A stretch of DNA of 18,895 nt. Source: Eikenella longinqua. Lineage in GTDB: Bacteria > Pseudomonadota > Gammaproteobacteria > Burkholderiales > Neisseriaceae. Positions within the stretch are counted from its first letter, which is position 1. Every line of letters starts with the position of its first letter. Location of the stretch: positions 1-18,895 of the forward strand of contig NZ_LXSL01000026.1 in the NCBI RefSeq assembly GCF_001648355.1, written 5' to 3'. This document shows positions 7,233-13,547 of the stretch, in pieces. Position numbers and translations under genes: made by a program. The notes under the pieces are model-generated. The model ran no database searches, was not told the origin of the DNA, and saw only the letters and a program-made list of their open reading frames with translations.

Positions 7233-8043
7233 GGCTGCTCTCCCAGTCGAATATCAGCACTTCCCCGCCGTCCTCTTTCACGCGGTCGGCGATGCGGTCG
7301 CCTACGGCGGCTTTGAAGCCTTCGGGGGAAAGGTTGGAAATCAGGATAGTGGGTTTCATGTTCTGATAGCGCTCGTTGAACACGTCGAACAGGGCGCGGC
7401 TCTCTGCCTCCGTGCCGCTCTGTACGCCCACTTCGTCGATAATCAGCAGGTCGTAGCCGCCGAAGGCCGCAATAACCTCGCTCTCGTTCACGTCGCTGTC
7501 GTAGCTCTTGGATTCACGCACGATGCGGTTGATTTCGGCCACGCTGGTAAAACGGGCAAAACCGTTGCAGTTGCGGATAACATAGCGGGCAACGGCGCAG
7601 GCGAGATGAGTTTTACCTGTGCCAGCATTACCCAACAGTGCCAGGCAGCGGCCGGAGTGGCCGGTTTGAAACTCGGTGGCGTAGACTTTGAAACGCTCCA
7701 CGATGTAGCGCTGCTTGTCGTTTCCCACGCGGTAACCGCCGATGGTTTTTTCGCGGAAACGCTTCGGAATGCCTGAGTCGCCAATGCGCTGCTCAATACG
7801 CCGCAGTTCGCTTTGCCGGTCGGCTTCCGCCCGTTCGGCTGCCTCGCGTTCGCGGCGGGCGGCTTCGGCTTCTTTGGCGCATTCAGGGCAGCCACGGGTA
7901 AAGCGGGTGTACACCTCCTCCGTGTACTCGATGCCGTGTTTGGCGCAGGTTTTTTTGCTGGTGCTGACAGGCGTGAACAGGTCGGGTAGGGCTTGGTGCA
8001 GAAAATTGCCGATGCTTTGGGGTTCGGTAGCGGTATCCATCAT
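7225..8043 (-). CDS. DnaC-like helicase loader (AAA+ ATPase)
   Basis: The protein has 272 aa starting MMDTATEPQS. The N-terminal zinc-finger-like part has C33, H36, C52 and C55, followed by a long charged helix. The AAA+ domain has Walker A GNAGTGKT (138-145), Walker B LLIIDEVG (199-206), sensor-1 SN (236-237) and arginines at 250 and 254. It would load the host DnaB helicase at the phage origin, the role of lambda P or of DnaC. The start at 8043 (or 8040) has AAGGA upstream and overlaps the initiator stop as ATGA; earlier in-frame codons lie inside the initiator gene and are rejected. Confidence 0.9.
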   Translation of the reverse strand: MMDTATEPQSIGNFLHQALPDLFTPVSTSKKTCAKHGIEYTEEVYTRFTRGCPECAKEAEAARREREAAERAEADRQSELRRIEQRIGDSGIPKRFREKTIGGYRVGNDKQRYIVERFKVYATEFQTGHSGRCLALLGNAGTGKTHLACAVARYVIRNCNGFARFTSVAEINRIVRESKSYDSDVNESEVIAAFGGYDLLIIDEVGVQSGTEAESRALFDVFNERYQNMKPTILISNLSPEGFKAAVGDRIADRVKEDGGEVLIFDWESSRG

Positions 8044-8888
8044 AAAATATCCTTGGCTAGGTGGGCGCCGCCGTTGGTGTGCTGCGGCACGGTATTGATG
8101 CGGTTGGGCTTGGGTTGGGCGGGATGATTGCCACGGTCGGAATGCAGCCATTCGGCGCGGAAGCCACGCCAGCCGCGCTCACAGCAAATCGTCAATGCCT
8201 GCTCCAACGACAAGCCCGCGTTGTTGGCTTCACGCTCAATGCCCTTCAGCGCGGTTTGGGTAATCGGCGCACGGTGGGATTTGCGCAGGGCGATGTAGTC
8301 TTGGGCAAGCTGGCCGTCTATGCCGTGTTCCCCCAGTACCCGGTAGGCTTCCAGTTCGATGCTGGCGGCAGGCGGTTTGCGTTTTTTGGGTTTGTCAGGT
8401 TTAGTTTCGGGTTTGGCAGACACAGGCGCATCTGCGGCAGCGGATGCGTGTGTATTTTGTTTATCTAATCCGGATTTGTTACTCAAATCTTCAGTATTTA
8501 TTAATACGGCGGGATTTTCCCTTAGTGGGATTTCCCCATTGTGGGAATTTCCCACTGTGGGATTTTCCCTTAGTGGGATTTCCCCACTGTGGCTCTGCGG
8601 AGAATCAAAAACGATATAGTCCACACCGCCTTCTGCTTTGCGCTTCATTTGCACAAAACCTTTGGCTTTGAGTTCGTCCAGCATCTTCAACACGGCATCC
8701 CGCTTGCTCTGTTTCTCCGTCCCCTCTGTCGTCCCAATCAGCTGATTGACGGACACCTGCCAGTTGTCCGGTTTGGACAGCAGATAGCCGAGCAGCCCCA
8801 TTGCGGCGAAAGAAAGCTGGTGGTCGGCAAACACGCGGTTGTCGATGACGGTGTAGTTCGTCTGCCGGTTACTGCGGATGATTGCCAT
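8040..8888 (-). CDS. O-like replication initiator protein
   Basis: The protein has 282 aa. Residues about 10-75 (YTVIDNRVFADHQLSFAAMG ... KPDNWQVSVNQL) form a winged-helix domain of the type found in phage replication initiators. Residues about 100-130 encode the origin repeats, giving the repeated peptide GEIPLRENP. A basic Pro/Lys linker (about 155-172) leads to a C-terminal helical domain that may bind the loader. As in lambda O, the initiator contains the origin it recognises, and the helicase loader gene follows with an ATGA overlap. The ATG at 8888 has AAAGGA 8 bases upstream. No direct lambda O similarity is claimed. Confidence 0.85.
   Translation of the reverse strand: MAIIRSNRQTNYTVIDNRVFADHQLSFAAMGLLGYLLSKPDNWQVSVNQLIGTTEGTEKQSKRDAVLKMLDELKAKGFVQMKRKAEGGVDYIVFDSPQSHSGEIPLRENPTVGNSHNGEIPLRENPAVLINTEDLSNKSGLDKQNTHASAAADAPVSAKPETKPDKPKKRKPPAASIELEAYRVLGEHGIDGQLAQDYIALRKSHRAPITQTALKGIEREANNAGLSLEQALTICCERGWRGFRAEWLHSDRGNHPAQPKPNRINTVPQHTNGGAHLAKDIL
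8461..8592. other. Probable phage replication origin: five iterons plus A/T-rich flank
   Basis: Five 16-bp tandem units run at 8509, 8525, 8541, 8557 and 8573, each fitting GTGGGAWTTYCCCNNN (first unit GCGGG), with a partial sixth (GTGG) at 8589. Each unit is itself nearly palindromic (GTGGGA...TCCCAC). The adjacent 48 bases (8461-8508) are about 73% A+T by count and would be the unwinding element. Sixteen is not a multiple of three, so the units are read in three different frames and cannot be explained as a protein repeat. The arrangement copies lambda ori, which has iterons inside gene O followed by an A/T-rich segment. Confidence 0.8.
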
Positions 8889-8985
8889 GATTTCTATCCT
8901 TTACTGCCGCCATCATGCGGCGCTCGCAAAACTCACTCACTCCTAAAGCCAGGGAGAATGCCCAGTTCCAAAAACGCTCACGCAT
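8869..8985 (-). CDS. Small overlapping ORF, 38 aa
   Basis: The peptide starts MRERFWNWAFSLALGVSEF and contains a hydrophobic helix followed by basic residues. GGAGG lies 6 bases before its ATG, a near-ideal ribosome site. It overlaps the end of the HTH gene by 8 bases and the start of the initiator by 20, so it could couple translation of the two. Too short to identify; it is supported by ribosome site and spacing only. Confidence 0.5.
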   Translation of the reverse strand: MRERFWNWAFSLALGVSEFCERRMMAAVKDRNHGNHPQ

Positions 8986-9202
8986 GGCTTGCCTCCAATA
9001 GTCGGTAGCTGGCGTATTTCTTGCCCGTTCTTTGGTCATGCACCATCTCGCGGTGGATAACGTGTCCGGCCTGCGATAAGTCATAAATCCGCGCACCCAA
9101 GCGCATACAGCCGAACAGGTTTAGTGCTTCCAGCGGTGTGATGCTGTTGCCTTGGCGCATGTATTCCAAAATCTGATTGCTTTGTGTCGTTTTATTTGCC
9201 AT
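8978..9202 (-). CDS. Small helix-turn-helix protein (PF14090-like)
   Basis: The protein has 74 aa. The pattern QILEYMRQGNSITPLEALNLFGCMRLGARIYDLSQAGH matches the small phage HTH family with the motif 'ITPLEAL.LFG..RL.ARI.DL'. A short C-terminal wing (KKYASYRLLEA) follows. Such proteins occur commonly near phage replication genes; their target is unknown. AAAGGAGGC lies 6 bases upstream of the ATG. It starts the replication block of this operon. Confidence 0.8.
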   Translation of the reverse strand: MANKTTQSNQILEYMRQGNSITPLEALNLFGCMRLGARIYDLSQAGHVIHREMVHDQRTGKKYASYRLLEASHA

Positions 9203-9237
9203 AATTAAGCCTCCTTTATATTTTGTTAATATCCTTT

Positions 9238-9264
9238 GCCCGCATTCCCATGCGGGCTTTCTTT
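9238..9264 (+). terminator. Possible intrinsic terminator, plus-strand orientation
   Basis: GCCCGCA (9238-9244) and TGCGGGC (9251-9257) flank a 6-nt loop and are followed by TTTCTTT on the plus strand. On the minus strand no T-run follows, so it would not stop the leftward operon. It may block antisense transcription towards the small genes on the right. It lies between two leftward genes. Confidence 0.5.
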
Positions 9265-9472
9265 ATTCGCCCCACCACTTCCGGAGACGCCGGAACCAAG
9301 CCATCTTGACCGGCACATAAATCCGTTGCATGATTTGCCCGTCATAATGCGCATTGGCCGCAGCCCCCAGTTTCTCCCTAGCCTCTTCCGGGCTGTCCGC
9401 CCAAATACTCAATGACCACGTCCTGCCTTTGAAACGGTAGGAGAACGTGTATTCGTTTTTCGCATAATCCAT
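9263..9472 (-). CDS. Unknown small phage protein, 69 aa
   Basis: The protein starts MDYAKNEYTFSYRFKGRTWS and ends with a basic Trp-rich tail (WFRRLRKWWGE). Its middle (SIWADSPEEAREKLGAAANA) is a strand followed by a helix, so it is probably a compact alpha/beta protein. The ATG at 9472 has AAAGGA 7 bases upstream; an upstream in-frame codon at 9535 would fall inside the previous gene. It lies 14 bases after the 55-aa gene. No family is recognised. Confidence 0.65.
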   Translation of the reverse strand: MDYAKNEYTFSYRFKGRTWSLSIWADSPEEAREKLGAAANAHYDGQIMQRIYVPVKMAWFRRLRKWWGE

Positions 9473-9486
9473 AGGAGTTCCTTTAG

Positions 9487-9654
9487 CTAACCTTCCCGCT
9501 TGGCAAACCGCACCAAGTCCAGAAAATCCCCGCACATTTCCAACGCGTGGCCTAACTCGTCCTCGAATCCGTAACGTTTGAAATAGGCTATAATTTCCGC
9601 CTCGCTCATTCGTTCGAAAGGTGCCGGGAATGCACCATCAATTTGTTTCGTCAT
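9487..9654 (-). CDS. Unknown small phage protein, 55 aa
   Basis: The protein starts MTKQIDGAFPAPFERMSEAE and ends GDFLDLVRFAKREG. GAGGAG lies 8 bases upstream of the ATG, and the next gene follows after 14 bases, so it appears to be a real operon member. It is mainly helical and acidic at its N-terminal half. No family is recognised with confidence. Confidence 0.65.
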   Translation of the reverse strand: MTKQIDGAFPAPFERMSEAEIIAYFKRYGFEDELGHALEMCGDFLDLVRFAKREG

Positions 9655-9668
9655 CAACCCTGCTCCTC

Positions 9669-9717
9669 TTGATAATTAAGCATCAGACCAAATATTTACG
9701 TTGCTGCAATATTGCAG
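9669..9717 (+). promoter_or_regulatory. Possible promoter and palindromic operator for the 46-aa gene
   Basis: TTGATA (9669-9674) and TATTTA (9693-9698) are separated by 18 bases. The predicted start site falls in CTGCAATATTGCAG (9704-9717), a perfect 14-bp palindrome. Its position would let a dimeric protein block transcription. The ribosome site of the gene at 9737 follows. Confidence 0.4.
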
Positions 9718-9736
9718 TTTTGATGGAGAAAACCTA

Positions 9737-9877
9737 ATGGCAAAGAATGAAAAGTCTTCCCCCAAAACAGCCAGCCTGGCCGGCAAGGTACTAAGCCAGA
9801 AATCAGCCACCAAAGCGGCTAAGAGCTTGGCCGGCTCGGTACTGACACAGGCGCCGGACAAGAAGAAATCGAAATAA
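9737..9877 (+). CDS. Small Ala/Lys/Ser-rich protein, 46 aa
   Basis: The protein starts MAKNEKSSPKTASLAGKVLS and contains AATKAAKSLAGS-like repeats: SLAGKVL at 13-19 and SLAGSVL at 30-36. Small proteins of this composition (KVASKAGKVL... SKAAKSLAGSAL) are common in bacterial and phage accessory regions; their role is unknown to me. GGAG lies 8 bases upstream of the ATG. It is on the strand opposite to the surrounding operon and overlaps the convergent gene by 59 bases. A promoter with a palindrome is seen at 9669-9717. Confidence 0.7.
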   Translation: MAKNEKSSPKTASLAGKVLSQKSATKAAKSLAGSVLTQAPDKKKSK

Positions 9878-10094
9878 TTTGCCGCTTTGGCAGGGTAATT
9901 ACGCCGGCAAACTGTTTGTTTTCCCTGTTCTGGCCGGCTATATGCGGAGCAAGTGTTAATGCTTGCTCCGTTTCTGCAATCACAAAACCAACCGAATGCA
10001 CGATGCTGGTTTCCACCTCAACGTCATCTGCCGTCTCCCATCCGGCCGGGCAGCCGAACGCATCCTCCCAAACCACAAATTTGATTTCTCCCAT
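9819..10094 (-). CDS. Unknown phage protein, 91 aa, overlapping convergent gene
   Basis: The protein has 91 aa. The first 70 residues (GEIKFVVWEDAFGCPAGWE ... IVHSVGFVIAETEQALTLAP ... GVITLPKRQI) follow a pattern I know from small phage proteins of unknown role: W-D--G--GW, 'h-vGfv--e-e----a', ending '-g---iPk--i'. Relatives seem to end near that point, so the last 15 residues (Ser/Pro-rich) could be an extension created by the overlap with the gene on the other strand (9819-9877). The ATG has AGAAGGGA upstream. It is transcribed from pR with cro. Confidence 0.65.
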   Translation of the reverse strand: MGEIKFVVWEDAFGCPAGWETADDVEVETSIVHSVGFVIAETEQALTLAPHIAGQNRENKQFAGVITLPKRQIISISSCPAPVSVPSRPSS

Positions 10095-10224
10095 CTTCTT
10101 TCCCTTCTACCCGTGCTACAAAGTGTTCTGATTGCCCGTCTGTCCGGGCTGCCAAGCGTCTTTCCGCTTTGTCTGCCGTGGTAAAATGGCTGTTCCCCAA
10201 CAACCAACCACGAAAGGTAAAATC

Positions 10225-10407
10225 ATGGCTCGCCTTACTCATTTGGAATCTCTCCAACTCGCCGCTACTTTGCTGTCTGGCAGAGAAGCTCATGAAACGC
10301 TAGATAAACAGGTTGAATATCTGTTCAACGTAGCCGAAAAAATTCTAGAAGAAGACGGCAGGCGCAATCCGCCAGGATCTGTCGGGATTAGGACGTTCAA
10401 TCTATAG
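10225..10407 (+). CDS. Unknown small protein, 60 aa
   Basis: The protein starts MARLTHLESLQLAATLLSGR and continues through two amphipathic helices (EAHETLDKQVEYLFNVAEKILEE) to a short basic tail. AAAGG lies about 7 bases upstream of the ATG. It is opposite to the cro operon and converges with the next gene, with an 11-base overlap at the stop codons. A TAAAAT hexamer at 10183-10188 might be its -10 box, but no good -35 is seen. No family recognised. Confidence 0.65.
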   Translation: MARLTHLESLQLAATLLSGREAHETLDKQVEYLFNVAEKILEEDGRRNPPGSVGIRTFNL

Positions 10408-10609
10408 TCGGCAGTGCATTAATCCGGCGCAGCTCGTTCTCAAGCTCTTTAACGGTTGCGCCGAGGCAACCGGGGCAAGTGTCCATTCCCCGAGCAAGCT
10501 GCCTAGCCACAAATTTCAGATCCTCTTTATCGCCTTTGGATAATCCGGCAGCATCTTGGATATCCGCTTTCACTTTCAACACAACTTCAAGTTCCAGTTT
10601 TTCTTTCAT
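10397..10609 (-). CDS. Unknown small acidic/basic helical protein, 70 aa
   Basis: The protein starts MKEKLELEVVLKVKADIQDA. It has a beta-strand-like start, then helices (SKGDKEDLKFVARQLARGM, ATVKELENELRRI) around a CPGC pair (C45-C48) that could bind metal. AAAGGA lies 7 bases before the ATG. It is the first gene after cro and so in the position of lambda cII, but no cII-like HTH is present. The 17 bases including its ATG resemble those at 10094 (16/17). Confidence 0.65.
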   Translation of the reverse strand: MKEKLELEVVLKVKADIQDAAGLSKGDKEDLKFVARQLARGMDTCPGCLGATVKELENELRRINALPTID

Positions 10610-10644
10610 CTTCTTTCCTTTCTCAAAAATATTTGCGCCCCTAT

Positions 10645-10848
10645 TCAGCCAACTTCCCGCCGTTCATGGCGAGCCACAGGGAATGCCCGGATTTCTTCGG
10701 CAAACAATTTGCCGTTTTTGTGATACACAAAAATATTTCTTCCGGAGCTAATCGCTTTGCTAACAGCACCTTGGGAGATTTTTAAATCTTTGGCTGTGCG
10801 GTACTGTCCGTTTTTTCTCGCATATTCAAGCAACGGGACTTTTTCCAT
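10645..10848 (-). CDS. cro: Cro-family repressor
   Basis: The protein has 67 aa, the length of lambda Cro. The sequence LLEYARKNGQYRTAKDLKIS, then QGAVSKAISSGRNIFVYHKNG and KLFAEEIRAFP, follows lambda Cro closely: a helix-turn-helix at about 15-36, a beta strand with FV, and a C-terminal FAEEIRAFP. Cro binds the shared operators and favours lytic growth by shutting off cI. It is transcribed from a near-consensus pR at 10877-10905, divergent from cI. GGAG lies 7 bases upstream of the ATG. Confidence 0.92.
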   Translation of the reverse strand: MEKVPLLEYARKNGQYRTAKDLKISQGAVSKAISSGRNIFVYHKNGKLFAEEIRAFPVARHERREVG

Positions 10849-10861
10849 AAAACACTCCAGT

Positions 10862-10928
10862 TCAAAATCATAGCTAAATATAACCGCAGGTTATTGTAAT
10901 GTCAATACCTGCGGTTGTTTGATTTTGA
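10862..10928. repeat. 9-bp inverted repeat bracketing the inner operators
   Basis: TCAAAATCA (10862-10870) and TGATTTTGA (10920-10928) are exact reverse complements placed on either side of the first two operators. The arms are A/T-rich and could bind an additional factor or be flanks of weaker sites. The role is unknown. Confidence 0.4.
10877..10905 (-). promoter_or_regulatory. pR promoter (cro operon)
   Basis: Reading leftward, TTGACA (10905-10900), 17 bases, TATATT (10882-10877): a near-perfect sigma-70 promoter. One operator (10880-10894) lies between the boxes and overlaps the -10; a second (10904-10918) overlaps the -35, so bound repressor would exclude polymerase. The cro ATG is about 20 bases past the predicted start site. 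Confidence 0.9.
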
Positions 10929-10942
10929 TTACTGATGGTAAT
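10880..10942. promoter_or_regulatory. Right operator array (three 15-bp sites)
   Basis: ATAACCGCAGGTTAT (10880-10894), AATACCTGCGGTTGT (10904-10918, inverted orientation) and ATTACTGATGGTAAT (10928-10942) have centres exactly 24 bp apart, placing them on the same DNA face, one face turn-number apart. The third is weaker and matches the second left-array site in 11 of 15 positions. The layout equals lambda OR: two sites cover pR, and the third covers the predicted start of pRM, where it would cap cI expression. Possible pRM boxes (TTGTAA at 10894-10899 and TTTGAT at 10918-10923) are weak, as expected for an activated promoter. Confidence 0.85.
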
Positions 10943-10969
10943 AACATGCTCCAAAAACAAGGAGGCAAT

Positions 10970-11728
10970 ATGGCTGTAAAGAAACGCGTGCTAACGCAAG
11001 AAGAGCAGTTTGAATGTGCTGAATTAAAAAGTATTTTTCAGAAAAAAAAGGGAGAGCTGGGGTTATCGCAGGCAGCAGTAGCCGATGCGCTCGGCATTTC
11101 ACAAAGCGCGGTCAATCACTATCTGAATGGCAAAAATGCACTCAATGCCTCCGCTGCCAGCAGGTTTGCCCAGTTATTGCAAGTCCCAGTTTCTGACTTC
11201 AGCCACCGCTTAGCTAAAGAAATCAATATGATGTCTATTGGTATTGATGTAGAGAAGCTGAAAGCGATGGGCGAGGATGTGTTGGCAGAAACCACCACCC
11301 TGCAATTGATAGATGTTGCCGGTTCTTGCGGGCAAGGGGTAGTCAATCCTGAATACCCATCTCTGCTCCGCTCTATTGAAATTCCCGATGCCGCCCTGTT
11401 GCAACTATTGGGAACAACCAACCTGAATAACGTGGAACTGGTTTCTCCGGATGGCGATAGCATGGAGCCAACCATCCCGCGCAAAAGTATCATTTTGGCA
11501 AAAACCAATACCAGCGTATTCGACGGTAGCGGTATTTACTTCTTTACCTTGGACGGGTACAGCTATATCAAAAGACTGGCACGCGGCAAACACGGCGTGA
11601 TTAAAGCCACTTCCGACAACCCCGCCTATTCAGGAACAAACTTTGAGATTTCCCCGGAAGAATTCGACCAGCTCACCATCCATGCCAAGCTTTGGAAAGT
11701 GCTGCCGCTGGAGTTTTTGGATATTTAG
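10970..11728 (+). CDS. cI: CI-type phage repressor (S24 self-cleaving)
   Basis: The protein has 252 aa starting MAVKKRVLTQEEQ. An XRE-type HTH spans about 32-55 (LSQAAVADALGISQSAVNHY). The C-terminal S24 domain holds Ser164 (GDSMEPT) and Lys201 (YIKRL), 37 residues apart, the same spacing as in LexA. Likely autocleavage points are Ala117-Gly118 or Cys120-Gly121 (VAGSCGQG). It keeps the prophage silent by binding both operator arrays, and RecA filaments would trigger cleavage after damage. AAGGAGG lies just before the chosen ATG; the ORF extends upstream, but those starts lack a ribosome site. Five genes follow in the same direction. Confidence 0.92.
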   Translation: MAVKKRVLTQEEQFECAELKSIFQKKKGELGLSQAAVADALGISQSAVNHYLNGKNALNASAASRFAQLLQVPVSDFSHRLAKEINMMSIGIDVEKLKAMGEDVLAETTTLQLIDVAGSCGQGVVNPEYPSLLRSIEIPDAALLQLLGTTNLNNVELVSPDGDSMEPTIPRKSIILAKTNTSVFDGSGIYFFTLDGYSYIKRLARGKHGVIKATSDNPAYSGTNFEISPEEFDQLTIHAKLWKVLPLEFLDI

Positions 11729-11744
11729 AACAGAGAGTTAAACA

Positions 11745-12329
11745 ATGAGCAACCCTGAATCGAACGGGCAAAAAAACCTTATATATGCTGCTTGTGCCAT
11801 TATCGTAATATTGTTGTCGGTTATCCTTTTCTTGGTTGGCAATAACCGACAGCCGACCAACACCATCAAACCAACCGCCGAAACCCACCTACCTGCTACT
11901 TCCTCATCGGAAGCGGCTCAAAACGGCCAATCAAATTCCGAGCAGGTTAGGCAGTTTATGAATGATTTAAAGACACAGGATGCGCAAGCCGTTTTTGCCT
12001 ACTTACAGCAACACAAAGAATTAGAGGCTACTTGGACGACAGCAAGCAAAGAAACTGTTACAGCATCTGCATTTAAATATCCTCAGATTCCAAACGGATT
12101 TGTTATTGAGACCAACTTTCACGCCATAACCGGAAACGGAGAGGATGCTGTTTATGATGTATTGATGGCAGATGAAAACGCAGATGGCGTGCTTGACCGA
12201 ATCATCTACACAAATATGCAGAATCGTAGTGATGAGCATGTTTATCACAATCCGACTGATGAGGCCTCCGTTATGCTATGGGAAGTGTCATTGAGAGAAT
12301 TAGCCAGGGCATCCCGTTTACCCCATTAA
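11745..12329 (+). CDS. Membrane-anchored unknown protein in the rex position
   Basis: The protein has 194 aa. A single hydrophobic segment (about 12-31) follows a short polar start, so it probably has an N-in anchor. A Ser/Thr/Pro/Gln-rich linker (about 35-65) leads to a globular domain, likely outside the inner membrane. D143-E-N-A-D-G-V-L-D151 fits the DxNxDGxxD loop of calcium-binding sites. It begins 16 bases after cI and shares its direction, like rexA/rexB in lambda, so it may act in the lysogen, for example in superinfection exclusion or host modification; that is inference from position. No family recognised. Confidence 0.75.
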   Translation: MSNPESNGQKNLIYAACAIIVILLSVILFLVGNNRQPTNTIKPTAETHLPATSSSEAAQNGQSNSEQVRQFMNDLKTQDAQAVFAYLQQHKELEATWTTASKETVTASAFKYPQIPNGFVIETNFHAITGNGEDAVYDVLMADENADGVLDRIIYTNMQNRSDEHVYHNPTDEASVMLWEVSLRELARASRLPH

Positions 12330-12347
12330 TCTAAAAGAGATACCACC

Positions 12348-12602
12348 ATGAAAACTATCTACCTAGCCCAAGCCTTTGCGTTCGAAGTCAAAAAAGGCAA
12401 GGCCACCAAGAAACTGCTCAACGAGCAGCCGATACAGTACGCCTCAGCAGACCAGGCTATCAGCCGGGCAAGGAGGATGGCCGAAACCAAGGCCGGGGCG
12501 ATAGCGATAGCCCAGCAGTATGACGAGGCGACGGGGGAAGCCGGAGATTACGAGGTGCTGTGGCAGGGTGGGACGTTGCCGCAGGGGCTGGTTGAGGATT
12601 AG
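12348..12602 (+). CDS. Unknown 84-aa protein
   Basis: The protein starts MKTIYLAQAFAFEVKKGKAT. The pattern is a strand, a helix (SADQAISRARRMAETKAGAIAIAQQ) and acidic strands (YDEATGEAGDYEVLWQGGTLP). Small proteins ending in 'v-f--G-lP' occur on plasmids and integrative elements, but no name is known to me. AAAGAGA lies upstream of the ATG. It follows the membrane protein by 18 bases and is likely in the cI transcript. GC content is higher than in the genes on either side, a hint of separate origin. Confidence 0.65.
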   Translation: MKTIYLAQAFAFEVKKGKATKKLLNEQPIQYASADQAISRARRMAETKAGAIAIAQQYDEATGEAGDYEVLWQGGTLPQGLVED

Positions 12603-12652
12603 TGCTTCAGTAAGGTAAATGTAATTGCACTATATAACTAAAAAGATATAAT

Positions 12653-13090
12653 ATGCCGCTAATACTTTTTATCCATGACCATGCAGAGCAGGATTTAAAC
12701 CGCCTGTCCCAGCATGATGAAGATGGCGTTGCCTATCTTGACCATGTGATTGCATTGATAGAAGAAGAGCCTGATTTATTTGACAATCTGGCAGATGAAA
12801 AGTTTTATCGAGACTACGACCCGCCCATTGGCTTGCTGGGGATAACAGTAAAAAGAATAGGGGTATTATGGGAGCAGCAGATAAGGGTTATGCGCATCCG
12901 GCTGGATGATGAGACCGTGATACCTTACAGAATCCTCTATTGTGTGCGGCATGAGCGACAACCGAACGGCGCTTTAAGTAGGCACCTGCATATTTTAGCG
13001 GTTGCCCACAAATCTCTTGATTGTTTTGACTATCAGCCGAATCATAAGTTGATGTGCAGGGTAAGGAATGATTATGCAAACATCTATTAA
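12653..13090 (+). CDS. RelE/ParE-like toxin, phage type
   Basis: The protein has 145 aa. The N-terminal PLILFIHDHAEQDLNRL and the C-terminal segment IPYRILYCVRHERQ ... LHILAVAHKSLDCFDY follow the 'YRI-Y-------L--L----K' core of RelE/ParE-type toxins found in many prophages. RelE members cleave mRNA on ribosomes; ParE members poison gyrase; which applies cannot be read here. The order toxin then antitoxin resembles higBA. The ATG is preceded by A/T-rich DNA with TTGCAC-N16-TATAAT (12625-12652), placed so close that a leaderless transcript would be needed. It overlaps the antitoxin gene start. Confidence 0.65.
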   Translation: MPLILFIHDHAEQDLNRLSQHDEDGVAYLDHVIALIEEEPDLFDNLADEKFYRDYDPPIGLLGITVKRIGVLWEQQIRVMRIRLDDETVIPYRILYCVRHERQPNGALSRHLHILAVAHKSLDCFDYQPNHKLMCRVRNDYANIY

Positions 13091-13547
13091 ATTATGGTAT
13101 CAATGCGGCGTGTTAATCGTCGCTGCAGTAGCTGCACCGATGGCGGAGGCTACGCCTAGGGCATCCTCTGCCATGCCAACCGCCTGCTATATCAATGGCC
13201 GCCCCGTCTCTGCCTGTGTGTCAGCTGGCAGGTATTTGAACCGCGTTCGTAGCAACCCGCGTAGAAAAGCAGCAATGGATAGGGTGGCCGGCAGAATAGC
13301 CGACCGTTTAGCGCAGGATATAGGCGGCGAAACCATTGTCAGCCTCCGCTTGAGAAAAGGGTTCACTCAAAGCGAGCTGGCAAAGGCAGCCGGGGTTCAG
13401 CAATCCTATCTTTCACGCATTGAGCATAACCAATATTCTCTGCATACTGACACCCTGTCTAAATTGGCTGCTGTTTTGGAAGTGAGCGTGGACGAAGTCA
13501 GAAATGCCTTTAACCGCCAATGGGAATACTTGGAGAAAAAAGCATGA
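13074..13547 (+). CDS. XRE-family antitoxin-like protein with apparent signal peptide
   Basis: The protein has 157 aa from ATG 13074 (GTAAGGA lies 6 bases upstream; ATG 13068 is possible). Residues 90-142 form an XRE HTH (SLRLRKGFTQSELAKAAGVQ, then SYLSRIE), as in HigA-type antitoxins that neutralise the toxin and repress the operon. Unusually, residues 1-26 have a basic start, a hydrophobic core (LIVAAVAAP) and an AEA-type cleavage end, followed by a pair of cysteines (C38 and C48) in a short YINGRPVSA segment. The toxin gene overlaps by 17 bases and the next gene by ATGA. An internal start at Met68 (MDRVAGRIAD) would give a cytosolic form. Confidence 0.75.
   Translation: MQTSIKLWYQCGVLIVAAVAAPMAEATPRASSAMPTACYINGRPVSACVSAGRYLNRVRSNPRRKAAMDRVAGRIADRLAQDIGGETIVSLRLRKGFTQSELAKAAGVQQSYLSRIEHNQYSLHTDTLSKLAAVLEVSVDEVRNAFNRQWEYLEKKA

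Noticed and set aside
8509..8592. CRISPR array
   Set aside because: The 16-bp units abut with no spacers and lie in a coding gene; they fit an iteron origin.
10024..10293. 89-aa minus-strand ORF
   Set aside because: It overlaps the 91-aa and 60-aa genes in other frames, lacks a ribosome site, and its Arg/Gly-rich composition is that of a shadow reading.
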